Part shown: in pieces, positions 9,408 to 19,087 of the stretch | How the letters are laid out: each line of letters starts with the position of its first letter | Position numbering within the stretch: position 1 is the first letter of the stretch | NCBI GenBank assembly: GCA_019359695.1 | Contig: JAHHGV010000069.1 | Coordinates: forward strand, 1-32,862 | Direction of reading: 5' to 3' | Length of the DNA: 32,862 nucleotides | Origin: Brasilonema angustatum HA4187-MV1 | GTDB lineage: Bacteria; Cyanobacteriota; Cyanobacteriia; Cyanobacteriales; Nostocaceae | Made by a program: the position numbers and the translations under genes | The notes under the pieces: model-generated | Seen by the model: the letters and a program-made list of their open reading frames with translations, nothing else | What the model was told of the DNA's origin: nothing | The model's database searches: none

Positions 9408-11927
9408 TTACGAGTGTAGTTCAATCACAGAAATGATTTTTTCTTCACGACTAAGTTGAAGGATACTTTCACCAGGGCTATCTTTACCCAAGATTGGAAC
9501 TGTTTCTACTCCAAGGCGTACCACTCGTTGGTGATTGGTAACTACAGCCACCTCAGCACCTGCGATCGCTCGTACCATTCCTGCTAAAATGTCAGTCTTG
9601 TTGGTGAATTTAAAGGTCTGAGTTCCAATATCACCCCGATTCGCCGCCCGCAAACCACTTACAGGAATGCGCTTAGCGTATCCTAATTGAGTGACCAGTA
9701 ACAGGTTTTCCTTTGTGTTTGAAGTCACACAACCAACCATTTCTTCTTGCTGGCGCACGCGTAAACCTTGCAGACCCATAGCAGCGCGACCCATAATCGG
9801 GAATTGATTGTCATTAACCTCAAACTTCAAAACTCGCCCACCTGAACTTGCCAAAACCAAATGTTCGCTTCCAGTGCTGAACTGAGTGCATAACAATTCA
9901 TCCTCGTCTTTGAGTTTCAAGATAGTTATTCCACGACGAGTAAGGTTAGTTAATTCTGTAAGGGACAAACGCTTGATTCTTCCTTGCTTTGTCAGGAGAA
10001 CAATCTCACTATTTTCTGGATGATCTGGTAATATAAAGCGCTTAATCACACCTTCTTGAGCGTCCTGCTGAGCAGAATTTGACAGCAACGTAATCAATGG
10101 TGTTCCTCGTGCAGAACGTCCACTGCTGGCAGGGATATCCGCCACATTCACTGGGTAAACCTTACCACCACTGGTGAGTACCAGCAAGTCTTTTGCTGTG
10201 TCAGTTAACACACTTTGGAGCACAATGTCATTATCGGACGTACTGTTGTCAGTTCTCGCCTTTCGGGGTGAAGGTTGAGAGCGACGTACATATCCCCTGT
10301 GCGTAAACTCTAATACGACTTCTTCTGGCGGGGCTTCCAGTTTAAGATTTTCAACTTTGGATTTTGTATTTTCTATATCCTCTTGTGCTGTGTTGCTCTT
10401 GTGTTCAAGATCTCCCCTGTTCCTCTGCTCCTGTGCTATCCTAGTCCGACGATCATCATTGTATTTGCGCTTGAGCGATCGCAAATCTTTCTTGAGTGAC
10501 TTCAATAATTCTCGTCTATCGTCCAGCAACGTCCGCAACAACTGAATTTGCCCATTGAGTTGCTCATACTCCTTGTGTAAATTTTGCTGTTCTAAATTCG
10601 TTAAACGTCGCAATGGCATAGCCAAAATAGCATCCGCTTGCACCTCACTCAAATCCAGTCGGTTTTGCAAGCTCATTTTTGCTGTAGTCCCATCAGCAGC
10701 ACTTCGTAAAATCTCTACAACCTCATCTACGTGAGATAGTGCTTTGAGTAAACCTTCAACCAAATGCAGCCGAGTTTGAGCCTTATCCAATTCATGAGAG
10801 TAGCGACGGTTCAGAGTTTGCTCCCGAAAACTTAAAAACTCCTGCAACAGTTGACGCAAGCTCAACTGACGCGGTTGTCCATCTACCAAGGCGAGGAGAA
10901 TCGCCCCAAAGTTGCTTTGCAAGGCGGTTTGGTGATACAAATTCTGGAGAACTTCTTGAAAATTGGTATCGCGTTTGAGTTCAATCACGACGCGCATTCC
11001 CTGGCGATCGCTTTCATCCCGAAGATCTGCAATTCCTTGAAGCCGACCTTGATTCACCAAGTCCGCGACTTTCTCAATCCAACCAGCCTTATTCACCTGA
11101 TAAGGCAATTCTGTAACCACAATTGCTGTCCGGCGCTTGTTACCCCTGCTTTGCGCAACTTCCTCAATTTGGGCAATTCCCCGCAGCACAATACTGCCTC
11201 GACCTGTGGTGTATGCTTCTTTGATTCCAGCGTTACCCACAATTTCACCACCAGTGGGAAAATCTGGTCCGGGAATGATCTCAAATAATTTTTCATCGGA
11301 TAAATCAGGGTTATCAATTAATGCTATCAACCCATCTATCACTTCCCCTGAGTTATGCGGTGGAATATTCGTCGCCATTCCCACAGCAATACCAGAACTG
11401 CCATTGAGCAAGAGAAATGGTAACTGTGCTGGTAATACGGTTGGTTCTTGTTGGGAATTATCAAAGTTACCGATAAAATCTACCGTTTCATCACCAATTT
11501 CCGTCAGCATTCCCTCGTGGCTGATAGCTGCAAGGCGCGTTTCTGTATAACGCATCGCTGCTGGCGGATCATTATCCACACTCCCGAAATTACCATGTCC
11601 TGCTAATAAAGGATAGCGACTGGAAAAGTCCTGTACCAGCCTGACTAAGGCATCATAAACTGCTTGGTCACCGTGGGGGTGGTACTTACCTAACACGTCT
11701 CCCACCACACGCGCACACTTACGATAGGGTCGATCCGGTGTCAACCCTAATTCGTGCATGGCATACAAAATGCGTCGGTGAACTGGTTTTAAGCCATCTC
11801 GCACATCTGGTAACGCTCGCCCAACAATGACACTCATGGCATATTCGAGATAAGACCGTTGCATCTCAGTATGCAAGGCTGTGGTAATGACCTGTCCCTC
11901 ACAGAGAAGGTTTAACTGTTTTGCCAT
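9408..11927 (-). CDS. gyrA: Type IIA DNA topoisomerase subunit A (GyrA/ParC family)
   Basis: The 839-aa breakage-reunion subunit partners GyrB-type ATPase. The winged-helix/tower core (about 10-490) has the catalytic Tyr127 in [25 protein letters not shown] and [15 protein letters not shown] coiled-coil arm spans about 365-490, and a six-bladed C-terminal beta-pinwheel about 540-835. Three points are odd. The position matching E. coli GyrA Ser83 is Gln88 (HGDQAVYD). The GyrA box expected as QRRGGKG is degenerate (AANRGDIGT, about 761-769). A low-complexity segment at about 498-530 separates core and pinwheel and looks repeat-derived. Cyanobacteria often carry two A-type subunits, and this may be the gyrase-like paralog rather than the main GyrA, so the symbol is tentative. 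It stands alone, with gyrB 5 kb away on the opposite strand. Confidence 0.92.
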   Translation of the reverse strand: MAKQLNLLCEGQVITTALHTEMQRSYLEYAMSVIVGRALPDVRDGLKPVHRRILYAMHELGLTPDRPYRKCARVVGDVLGKYHPHGDQAVYDALVRLVQDFSSRYPLLAGHGNFGSVDNDPPAAMRYTETRLAAISHEGMLTEIGDETVDFIGNFDNSQQEPTVLPAQLPFLLLNGSSGIAVGMATNIPPHNSGEVIDGLIALIDNPDLSDEKLFEIIPGPDFPTGGEIVGNAGIKEAYTTGRGSIVLRGIAQIEEVAQSRGNKRRTAIVVTELPYQVNKAGWIEKVADLVNQGRLQGIADLRDESDRQGMRVVIELKRDTNFQEVLQNLYHQTALQSNFGAILLALVDGQPRQLSLRQLLQEFLSFREQTLNRRYSHELDKAQTRLHLVEGLLKALSHVDEVVEILRSAADGTTAKMSLQNRLDLSEVQADAILAMPLRRLTNLEQQNLHKEYEQLNGQIQLLRTLLDDRRELLKSLKKDLRSLKRKYNDDRRTRIAQEQRNRGDLEHKSNTAQEDIENTKSKVENLKLEAPPEEVVLEFTHRGYVRRSQPSPRKARTDNSTSDNDIVLQSVLTDTAKDLLVLTSGGKVYPVNVADIPASSGRSARGTPLITLLSNSAQQDAQEGVIKRFILPDHPENSEIVLLTKQGRIKRLSLTELTNLTRRGITILKLKDEDELLCTQFSTGSEHLVLASSGGRVLKFEVNDNQFPIMGRAAMGLQGLRVRQQEEMVGCVTSNTKENLLLVTQLGYAKRIPVSGLRAANRGDIGTQTFKFTNKTDILAGMVRAIAGAEVAVVTNHQRVVRLGVETVPILGKDSPGESILQLSREEKIISVIELHS

Positions 11928-12185
11928 GAGTTTTTTTTCCTAAATTTCCACTACACAGAATTTGCCGTTAACGAAGACTGCAGCAACCACAGCATCACGG
12001 ATGAAATATTCTTCATTACACAATCTTGATAGTCACAGGATAGAAAGCGGTAGTATCATCCTTGTTGACAAAGATTTATATTGATTATTTCAAAGAAAGC
12101 ACACAAAGTTTTAATTAGGTGGTATTGTCCTGTTCACTAGCCTGTGTGCTTTTAGTTAAGATGCACAAACAAAAGTCAAATTCTC

Positions 12186-12590
12186 ATGAAAACTGTTTTG
12201 ATTGTCGAAGATGATCTGATTAATGCTCGCGTTTTTTCCAAAATCTTGACTAAGCGAGGTGGCTTGGAGGTCAAACATACTGAAAATGTAGAAGAAGTTA
12301 TCAAAATTGCCCAATCGGGAGAAGTTGACATTATCTTGATGGATGTTTCTCTGTCAAGAAGTGTTTACCAGGGTAAGTCTGTTGATGGTATCAAAATTAC
12401 ACAAATGTTAAAATCCGATCCGGAAACAGCTATCTTACCTATTATTTTGGTAACAGCACACGCTATGGAGGGCGATCGCGAGAACTTTCTCAAACAAAGT
12501 GGTGCTGATGGCTACATATCTAAGCCGATTGTGGACCACCAACAGTTTGTTGACCAGATCTTGGCACTGCTACCTCAACAGAACGACTAA
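12186..12590 (+). CDS. Stand-alone response-regulator receiver protein (CheY/DivK-like)
   Basis: The 134-aa protein is a single REC domain with no output domain. The acidic pocket is Glu8-Asp9-Asp10, the phosphoacceptor is Asp53 in IILMDVSLS, the switch residue is Thr90 in ILVTAHAM, and the conserved Lys113 lies in YISKP. All active-site residues are present. It should receive phosphate from a histidine kinase and act by protein-protein contact. A loop after the phosphorylation site (SLSRSVYQGKSVDG) is longer than in CheY. No kinase lies nearby, so its partner is encoded elsewhere. The start ATG at 12186 is the only one that preserves the first beta strand. Confidence 0.92.
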   Translation: MKTVLIVEDDLINARVFSKILTKRGGLEVKHTENVEEVIKIAQSGEVDIILMDVSLSRSVYQGKSVDGIKITQMLKSDPETAILPIILVTAHAMEGDRENFLKQSGADGYISKPIVDHQQFVDQILALLPQQND

Positions 12591-12850
12591 ACGCACCATT
12601 TGGGGCATAAAAGAATGTTTCCCCCCCGGTAAACTGCACCTAGCACATTTCCATAGTAGTGTTCTTTTCTTAAGAACATACCTGGAACAGTAGCTCAACA
12701 CATAGATTGCGATTGGGCTACTGCTTCTTTGATATAATAATATATATGTACTATTAGATGAGATTTTCAGCAAGTAGCAATGGGAAAGATGAGGGAGAAA
12801 CTTACTCCAAATCAGAGACAATTTCCCTCCTTTCCCTGATCCCCTGTTCT

Positions 12851-13744
12851 CTACTGCGGGGTCATTTGTTGCCTGGTGCTAGAATCTGAAGGTTCTTCAC
12901 GTTGCTGGAGAGCAGCTTGAATGCCAGGTAATTCTAAGAATTTTTTCGTATCAGACAGCAAGCGTGTGCCCCAAAGATTTTGTTTAAGAAAATCTAAATC
13001 AGCATAGCGTTCATCAATGCGGACTGCGGCTTGTCCCATTGCTAGAGCTTGTCTTTGATCGCCTTTGGCATATAAAGCTACTGCCAATGCTAATAAGGGT
13101 TCTGCGGCTTGTTTCTCCATCCCAACAGCGTCTTGCCATTGCTTAATTGCGCCCTGGATGTCACCCTGTTCATACAAAATTAATCCAACGTTGTTAATGG
13201 CGGGCCAGAATTTTTTGTCAAAGGAAATAGCTTTTTTATATTGGATGAGGGCCTCTGGAAGTTTATTCTGCATGTAGTAAGCATTGCCCAAATCAAACAA
13301 TCCCTCTGGATCATTGGGCTTTAACTTCAAACCCTGCTGGTAGTAACTCGCAGCCACTTGGTACTTTTGCTGCTGAAAGTAAGCCGAACCCAAAGCAAAC
13401 TGAACGTCGCCATTTTTGGGATTGAGAGATTGTGCCTTTTTCAGAGCGTTAATACTATCATCCAATTTTTTACTTTGCAAATACAACCCACCCAAGAGAA
13501 ACCACACTTTATCGTTCTTAGGAGCCAGTTGTGATGCTAACCGAGCTCTTGGTAGAGCTAGTTCATACTGTTGAAACTGCGCGAGTTGTGCTGCTTCCTT
13601 TGCCAAACCTAAACCTTGCTGCTCCAACTTCGCCGCATCAAGTTGCAGTGTATGAGGTACCAGTGCTTGTGCGTTCGTAGGTTGAGGTATGGACAAACCA
13701 CAACAAATAACTAAAAGAGAAATCAAACCAATCCGTTTAGGCAC
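12851..13744 (-). CDS. Secreted or periplasmic TPR-repeat protein
   Basis: The 297-aa protein begins with a signal peptide (KRIGLISLLVICCGLSI, cleavage likely after NAQA near residue 27). About five to six tetratricopeptide repeats follow (about 45-240), with typical units such as VWFLLGGLYLQSKKLDDSINALKKAQSLNP and GLFDLGNAYYMQNKLPEALIQYKKAI. The tail is Gln/Ser/Thr-rich. TPR arrays are binding scaffolds; the partner is unknown. No ATG precedes the signal peptide. I chose the GTG at 13744, which follows GAGG at an eight-base spacing; a TTG further up at 13831 would add 29 residues and bury the signal peptide. It is monocistronic, with a 260-base spacer to the receiver gene on the opposite strand. 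Confidence 0.85.
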   Translation of the reverse strand: MPKRIGLISLLVICCGLSIPQPTNAQALVPHTLQLDAAKLEQQGLGLAKEAAQLAQFQQYELALPRARLASQLAPKNDKVWFLLGGLYLQSKKLDDSINALKKAQSLNPKNGDVQFALGSAYFQQQKYQVAASYYQQGLKLKPNDPEGLFDLGNAYYMQNKLPEALIQYKKAISFDKKFWPAINNVGLILYEQGDIQGAIKQWQDAVGMEKQAAEPLLALAVALYAKGDQRQALAMGQAAVRIDERYADLDFLKQNLWGTRLLSDTKKFLELPGIQAALQQREEPSDSSTRQQMTPQ

Positions 13745-14569
13745 ACTACCGCCTCTTTGCCAAGAATGAAAGAATCTTTCCGTTAGCTTAAACGATTTCC
13801 ACTGTTGACGACAGGAAACTTTTACAAACAAGAGTACAAGCGTATTCCCTGACTTGTGACCGATGAACGCTACTTGGGGGACTCGCAGGGAACCTCTGTT
13901 GGGGTATGCAAGGGAGCATATGAATCAAACGCGTATGCCTTCGGCACGCTTTGCGCTTACAGCAGTCCCTCCTGGCACACCCGAAACCCCTCATTTGCGC
14001 ACCTACTCACCAAGGGCATAGTGGTTCCTAATCACACTGGACTTTGGCGAGGCGGCTTTTACCCCATCTCCATCCCCAAATCTGCTTTACCGTCGCTATT
14101 TTGTAACAGAGTCGCAGCTATTGTGGATGACAACCTTGGCTTAGCTTTTTGACAACAAGCTATGACTCAAATAATATCATGCTATACCAGTACGCAAGTT
14201 AAATTTTCAACAACAAGCTAATGATTTAGATAACCAAACTCAGAATATTAAAGATCAGGTGCAACTGCATTTTCATCCTTTTTGTCTGGCTGTAGAACTG
14301 TCATTCTTCCAAAAAATGCCAACTGACGCAAAATTTATAGTGTTCATAATAACTGTAAAAGTCACCCATTCAGGTGAAGTCATAACAAAGCATTTACCAA
14401 TATTATGAAGATAAATTAAGCTACTATAGATTCTATATGTTTACATACTCATTGATTTATTAATAACTCTATTTTCAAAAGCCTTCTAAAAGTTGTAAAA
14501 CTCCAAATTATTCGTTTTGCTCTTACACTGAAAAACGCTGATATCAAGCTATTGTCATGACAAGCTATT
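13745..14569. other. Intergenic region before the efflux operon
   Basis: There is no convincing gene. Around 13920-13990 lie GC-rich inverted repeats of the dispersed cyanobacterial type (CGTATGCCTTCGGCACGC, TTTGCGC). A frame open from about 14176 to 14408 on the plus strand begins with a Gln-rich stretch (FQQQANDLDNQTQNIKDQ) but has no start codon before a GTG deep inside, so it may be a gene remnant or chance. The promoter of the efflux operon is expected in the AT-rich 14400-14560 part. I could not pick a clear -35/-10 pair. Confidence 0.4.
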
Positions 14570-16042
14570 ATGACTATATACTTAGAAACTCCTGTAATTG
14601 ATAAAAAAGTTAAGCATCCAGTACGCTGGTTGATTGGTTTAGCGGCAGCTGGAGTATTGGTGATTGGTGGAACCACAACATACACAGTTGTCAATCGGGG
14701 AACAAGCAAACAAGACATAACTGCACTGACTGTCCCAGTTGAAGCGAAAGATGTGACTGTGCGAATTTCTGCCAGTGGTATAGTGCAGCCTGTTCAGAGC
14801 GTGAATATTAGCCCGAAAAACTCTGGAACTCTGGTACAGTTGTATGTTGAGCAAGGCGACAAGGTCAACCAAGGGCAAATTATTGCCAAAATGGACAGTG
14901 CAGATATTCAAGCACGAATCGCTGAGGCTCGTGCAAACTTAGCACAGAACCAAGCACAGTTGAATCAAGTCGTTGCTGGTAATCGTCCTCAAGAAATTGC
15001 TCAAGCAAAAGCACGTTTAGCACAAGCAGAGGCGCAACTTGCTCAAGCGCGTGCTGGTAATCGTCCTCAAGAAATTGCTCAGGCACAAGCTCAAGTAGAT
15101 GCCGCTCAAGCAAAGGCGAAATATACAACCGAACAACTCAAGCGTTACCAATCTCTCTACCAGCAGGGAGCTGAGAAAAAACAATTGCTCGACCAAGCCA
15201 TAAGTGAAGATAATGCTGCTAAGGCGAGTTTGCTAGAAGCTGAAAAACGCCTATCTCTACAACAAATTGGCACTCGTTCTGAAGAAATTTCTCAAAAAGA
15301 AGCAACAGTTGCTGAATCACGAGCAGCTTTGCAATTATCGGAAGCGGGTTCCCGTCCCGAGGAAATACAAGCGCGTAAAGCAGCTGTTGCAGCTGCTCAA
15401 GCTAAGTTAAAAACAGAGCAAGTAAATTTAGACAATACGATTATCCGCGCTCCCTTTTCCGGAGTTGTCACCCAGAAGTACGCCAATGTTGGTGCGTACG
15501 TCACACCAACAACTTCCGCTTCCTCAAGTGCATCGGCAACTTCTAGTTCTGTTGTTGCTGTCGCACGTGGCTTAGAAGTTCTAGCGAGTGTGCCAGAAGC
15601 TGATATAGGTAGAATTAAGCAGGGGCAGCAGGTAGAAATTGTCGCCGATGCCTATCCTGATCAAGTATTTAAAGGTCATGTCCGCTTGATTGCTCCTGAA
15701 GCAGTCAAGGAAGAAGGTGTCACATTGTTCCAGATCCGGGTGGCAATTGATACTGGCAGAGACAAACTGCGTTCTGGCCTGAACGTGGACATGACCTTTT
15801 TAGGTGATAAAGTACAAGATGCCTTACTCGTGCCAACTGTAGCAATTGTAACTGAGAAGGGAAACACAGGTGTCTTAGTACCAGATGCAAAGAATAAACC
15901 CCAGTTTCGTCCTGTCACAATTGGAGCACAGGTCAAAGACCAAACTCAGGTTTTAGAGGGACTGCAAGGGGGCGATCGCATCTTTCTCAACCCACCTGCA
16001 GATTACATGATTCAGAAAAAGCAGGAACAGGAAAAGAAATGA
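14570..16042 (+). CDS. Periplasmic adaptor (membrane-fusion) protein of a MacAB-type efflux system
   Basis: The 490-aa HlyD/MacA-family protein has a short cytoplasmic start and a membrane anchor at about 18-38. A biotinyl-lipoyl half-motif follows (about 66-110, SPKNSGTLVQLYVEQGDKVNQGQIIAKMD), then a very long alpha-helical hairpin (about 112-285). The second lipoyl half is IIRAPFSGVVTQKYANVGAYV, followed by beta-barrel and membrane-proximal domains to the end. It should link the inner-membrane permease to a TolC-type outer-membrane channel, none of which is in the window. The hairpin contains four related modules starting G-N/T/S-R-x-x-EI. The first two are nearly identical in DNA, 78 bases apart. 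Its stop overlaps the permease start by four bases (ATGA), which indicates translational coupling. Confidence 0.9.
   Translation: MTIYLETPVIDKKVKHPVRWLIGLAAAGVLVIGGTTTYTVVNRGTSKQDITALTVPVEAKDVTVRISASGIVQPVQSVNISPKNSGTLVQLYVEQGDKVNQGQIIAKMDSADIQARIAEARANLAQNQAQLNQVVAGNRPQEIAQAKARLAQAEAQLAQARAGNRPQEIAQAQAQVDAAQAKAKYTTEQLKRYQSLYQQGAEKKQLLDQAISEDNAAKASLLEAEKRLSLQQIGTRSEEISQKEATVAESRAALQLSEAGSRPEEIQARKAAVAAAQAKLKTEQVNLDNTIIRAPFSGVVTQKYANVGAYVTPTTSASSSASATSSSVVAVARGLEVLASVPEADIGRIKQGQQVEIVADAYPDQVFKGHVRLIAPEAVKEEGVTLFQIRVAIDTGRDKLRSGLNVDMTFLGDKVQDALLVPTVAIVTEKGNTGVLVPDAKNKPQFRPVTIGAQVKDQTQVLEGLQGGDRIFLNPPADYMIQKKQEQEKK
14975..15130 (+). repeat. Two-copy 78-bp in-frame repeat within the adaptor gene
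   Basis: The segment starting GCTGGTAATCGTCCTCAAG occurs at 14975 and again at 15053. Each copy encodes AGNRPQEIAQA followed by Ala/Gln-rich helix. The two copies are nearly identical at their 5' ends and diverge downstream. Two more diverged copies at the protein level (GTRSEEISQ, GSRPEEIQA) lie further along. The 26-residue period lengthens the helical hairpin. Confidence 0.85.
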
Positions 16043-17256
16043 ACATCCTAGAAAGTATCAAGATGGCAGGGAAAACCCTGATGTCGAATAAGTTACGTAG
16101 CGCCCTCACCATGCTGGGTATTGTCATCGGGAATGCCTCAGTCATTGCCATGATTGGGGTTGGTGAAGGAGGGCAAAAGTTTGTCAAAAACCAGCTAAAT
16201 TCCCTAGGATCAAACATTTTGTTTGTCATTCCTGGTAATCGTGAGACTCAGCGTATCAGCAGGAAAGTGGCGAAAAATCTAGTGCTGGAAGATGCGGAGG
16301 CGATCGCCTCTCAAGTGCCAACAGTAGCAGGAGTCGCGCCTGAGTTAAATGGTAGATATGTAGCCAATTACCGTAACAGAAATACCAATGTCAACATCAT
16401 TGGCACAACTTCCAGCTTTCCCAAAGTACGGGAGTTTGATACTGCCAAAGGTCGGTTTTTTACCGACATTGATATAAAGCGCAATAATCAAGTTGTTGTA
16501 CTAGGTGCCAATTTAGCAGAAAGATTATTTGGTATTAGTAATCCCATAGGTCAGCAGTTGCGAATCAAAAATGCTAGCTTTCAAGTTATTGGTGTCCTAG
16601 AAGCTAAAGGCTCAAGCTTGGGATCTGACTATGATGAAGCAGCATTGGTGCCAATCACAACCTCAGCAAATCGACTTGTCGGACGGAATTCTCCCTATGG
16701 CATTGCATTAGATTACATTGTTGCTTCTGCTCGTGATAGCAACAGTGTTGATGCGGCAGAATTTCAAGTCACCAATTTGCTACGCCTGCGGCACAAAATT
16801 ATCAGCGAAGATGACTTTACCATCCGCACTCAGAAGGATGCTTTGCAAACTGTTGGTCAAATCACAGGTGCTTTGACAATTATGCTGGCTGCTGTAGCAG
16901 GTATCTCCCTATTTGTCGGCGGTATCGGCATCATGAATATTATGCTCGTCTCCGTTACTGAACGCACTCAAGAAATTGGTTTACGTAAAGCTATTGGTGC
17001 AACTCAGCAGGATGTTCTGTCACAGTTCATCATAGAAGCGATCATTCTCTCAGCAGCAGGTGGGTTAATTGGTACTGCGATTGGTGTGAGCGGCATTATG
17101 GTAGTATCAGCCTTGACTCCACTAAAAGCAGGAATTTCTCCTGTAGCAATTGCCCTTGCAGTTGGTGTTTCTGGTGGTATTGGTTTATTCTTTGGTGTTG
17201 TACCTGCACGTCGTGCGGCTCAACTCGATCCAATTGTGGCGTTAAGAAGTGCTTAA
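16039..17256 (+). CDS. MacB/FtsX-type ABC transporter permease
   Basis: The 405-aa inner-membrane protein has the MacB topology. TM1 is near residues 21-42 (ALTMLGIVIGNASVIAMIGVG). A large periplasmic MacB_PCD domain spans about 45-270, and three C-terminal TMs lie near 275-302, 330-355 and 365-390. The cytosolic loop SVTERTQEIGLRKAIGA and the terminal VPARRAAQLDPIVALR block are family signatures. It lacks the N-terminal ATPase that E. coli MacB carries; that subunit is encoded by the next gene. It should form a mechanotransmission pump that moves substrates already in the periplasm, through the adaptor, to an outer-membrane channel. The substrate is unknown: antimicrobial compounds, lipids and peptides are all possible. 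Confidence 0.92.
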   Translation: MNILESIKMAGKTLMSNKLRSALTMLGIVIGNASVIAMIGVGEGGQKFVKNQLNSLGSNILFVIPGNRETQRISRKVAKNLVLEDAEAIASQVPTVAGVAPELNGRYVANYRNRNTNVNIIGTTSSFPKVREFDTAKGRFFTDIDIKRNNQVVVLGANLAERLFGISNPIGQQLRIKNASFQVIGVLEAKGSSLGSDYDEAALVPITTSANRLVGRNSPYGIALDYIVASARDSNSVDAAEFQVTNLLRLRHKIISEDDFTIRTQKDALQTVGQITGALTIMLAAVAGISLFVGGIGIMNIMLVSVTERTQEIGLRKAIGATQQDVLSQFIIEAIILSAAGGLIGTAIGVSGIMVVSALTPLKAGISPVAIALAVGVSGGIGLFFGVVPARRAAQLDPIVALRSA

Positions 17257-17346
17257 AAGAATTTAAAACAAAGCAGGTAACTAGAGTAGCATTACCCAAT
17301 TCAGTAAACTGATAGTGGGTTAGGTAAAATTCGGTTAAAAATTTAT

Positions 17347-18111
17347 ATGGCAAATACTCAATTACTGACTGACTCCCGCGTTCCCAATCCGGGAAATCAA
17401 CCAGTTATTATTCGTTTAGAAAATGTTTTTAAAGTTTACGGTAGTGGCGAAGCTGAAGTGCGAGCACTCAACGGTGTTGACCTCACTATAGAGGAGGGTG
17501 AATACTGTTCAATCATGGGGCCATCTGGTTCTGGTAAATCCACGGCAATGAATATCATTGGTTGCTTGGACCGCCCCAGTTCGGGACATTATTACCTGGA
17601 TAAACTTGATGTCGCCCAAATGAAAGATACAGATTTGGCAGAAATTCGGAATAAAAAACTGGGATTTGTATTCCAACAATTTCACCTTTTACCTCAGCTG
17701 AGCGCTTTAGAAAATGTAATGCTGCCGATGATCTACGCTGGTGTGAACGGTAAGGAACGACGTGATAGAGCCACAGAAGCTCTCAAGCGAGTAGGCTTAG
17801 AAAAGCGTCTAAATAATAAACCAACTCAACTGTCTGGAGGACAACAGCAACGGGTGGCTATAGCTCGTGCCATTGTAAACCGTCCAGTTTTACTTCTTGC
17901 AGATGAGCCGACAGGCGCACTCGACTCGCGCACAACCCAAGAAGTATTGGATATCTTTGGTGAACTCAATGGCAGTGGTATCACTGTTGTAATGGTAACC
18001 CATGAGCCAGAAGTTGCTCGTCAAACACGGCGTGTTGTTTGGTTTCGTGACGGTGATGTTGTACACTCTCACCTCAGTCCATCTGATGTGGGTCATTTGG
18101 CGGTGTCTTAG
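17347..18111 (+). CDS. ABC transporter ATPase of the MacB/LolD family
   Basis: The 254-aa nucleotide-binding subunit is complete: Walker A GPSGSGKST near residue 58, Q-loop FVFQQFHLLPQLSALENV, signature LSGGQQQR, Walker B LLLADEPTGALD and H-loop VTHEP. The sequence groups with the MacB/LolD/FtsE class, which pairs with permeases having a large periplasmic domain, as the preceding gene encodes. The gap to the permease is 90 bases, and the three genes very likely form one operon. An N-terminal extension of about 20 residues precedes the first strand; the ATG at 17347 has only a weak ribosome-binding site. Confidence 0.93.
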   Translation: MANTQLLTDSRVPNPGNQPVIIRLENVFKVYGSGEAEVRALNGVDLTIEEGEYCSIMGPSGSGKSTAMNIIGCLDRPSSGHYYLDKLDVAQMKDTDLAEIRNKKLGFVFQQFHLLPQLSALENVMLPMIYAGVNGKERRDRATEALKRVGLEKRLNNKPTQLSGGQQQRVAIARAIVNRPVLLLADEPTGALDSRTTQEVLDIFGELNGSGITVVMVTHEPEVARQTRRVVWFRDGDVVHSHLSPSDVGHLAVS

Positions 18112-18161
18112 CTTGTGAATACTACTCCATTGATGCAACAGCATTGAGGTTATCTGCAATC

Positions 18162-18229
18162 GCGATACGCGGAGCGTCAAGCCTATGCGCAAAGCGCACG
18201 CTGCGCGAACGGCTTATCGCCTTTTTTTG
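18162..18229 (+). terminator. Palindromic repeat with T-tract, possible terminator of the efflux operon
   Basis: A GC-rich element bounded by GCGATA and TTATCGC contains nested pairs such as TGCGC-aaa-GCGCA. It is followed directly by CTTTTTTT. It lies 50 bases after the ATPase gene. The element belongs to the dispersed palindrome family of this window, so terminator activity may be incidental. Confidence 0.45.
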
Positions 18230-18301
18230 ATAGCAGCAGCGATCGCCACTCCCAATACAACACACATCACATTTATAGACTTTGCAATTAATTCGCTAGG
18301 A

Positions 18302-18323
18302 TGCGTTAAGCTTGCCTAACGCA
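18302..18323. repeat. Short inverted repeat between convergent genes
   Basis: TGCGTTA (18302-18308) and TAACGCA (18317-18323) flank the eight bases AGCTTGCC. Repeats of this TGCGTTA/TAACGCA form are widespread in cyanobacterial spacers. No T-tract follows. Confidence 0.6.
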
Positions 18324-18341
18324 CCATCACCCCCCTAGTGA

Positions 18342-18872
18342 TTAAAGGCTTGAGGTTTTGCCAGTTTCGGATTGAGTTTCAATCGGCTTAACATCGCTGT
18401 AGCCCATATCACCGACAACTGTCCGCAAGACAGACATTTGTTCTTCAAAATCCAGTGTTTCTATTTGAGAAAGCACATTGTTAACTGCGTCAGTTGGTTT
18501 GTAGTTTCCTGGTATGTCAACGACTTGATCACCCATATTTTGTGCCCAAGCAAACCAGACGAATAGCTGGTTGTTTTCTTTGATGGCACCATACGCACGA
18601 GAAGATTCAGAATCTTCACGGTTGACAATTTCTCGCATAATTGTCAATTGTTCATCCTTAGACAATTTATAGTAATCGCCTAATAGTATTGGTGCTAGTT
18701 CTGGTTCTGCGGCAGGGGGAGCAGCGGGAGTAATTGAGTCACCCATTTTTTTATACACAAAATACAACCAAGCCAGTTTGGCATCTGTATCTAAGCGGTT
18801 AAATGTCTCTACGACTTTTTGAGTTTCACCGCTTAGGGCTTGAGGAACATTTTGATCGTAACTTGATGTCAT
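18342..18872 (-). CDS. Helical carotenoid protein (HCP), OCP N-terminal-domain homolog
   Basis: The 176-aa protein consists only of the all-helical carotenoid-binding domain (Carot_N) of the orange carotenoid protein. It shows the two helical bundle halves. The first is AWLYFVYKKMGDSITPAAP, where Tyr40 matches OCP Tyr44. The second is NNQLFVWFAWAQNMGD, where Trp106 matches OCP Trp110. The ending ETLDFEEQMSVLRTVVGDMGYS is typical. The C-terminal NTF2 domain is absent, so the protein is not a photoswitch by itself. Family members bind a ketocarotenoid, quench singlet oxygen or phycobilisomes, or store pigment. The polar tail after residue 160 is not part of the fold. A CTDH gene lies 2.6 kb away. 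GGA precedes the ATG by about nine bases. Confidence 0.93.
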   Translation of the reverse strand: MTSSYDQNVPQALSGETQKVVETFNRLDTDAKLAWLYFVYKKMGDSITPAAPPAAEPELAPILLGDYYKLSKDEQLTIMREIVNREDSESSRAYGAIKENNQLFVWFAWAQNMGDQVVDIPGNYKPTDAVNNVLSQIETLDFEEQMSVLRTVVGDMGYSDVKPIETQSETGKTSSL

Positions 18873-19087
18873 AATTTTTATCCAAGGTTATTTCACAGAT
18901 CAAACTTAGGGGTATCAGAGTTTGATCATCAATATCGACCACCAAGAGAAAGAGTTTTAGGAACTGGCAAAATAGACTTTTATCTGCCTTTTAATAGAGG
19001 TAAAAATCTATCCACAGATGCCAAGGATAGAAGAGTTGCCTTTGATACAATACCAGTTTGATAAAGAAATACTTGCAGGAGTTAGTC

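Noticed and set aside
14570-18111. Interpretation of the operon as DevBCA (heterocyst glycolipid exporter)
   Set aside because: The permease has the MacB_PCD topology and sequence blocks and lacks DevC-type features, so a MacAB-type system fits better.
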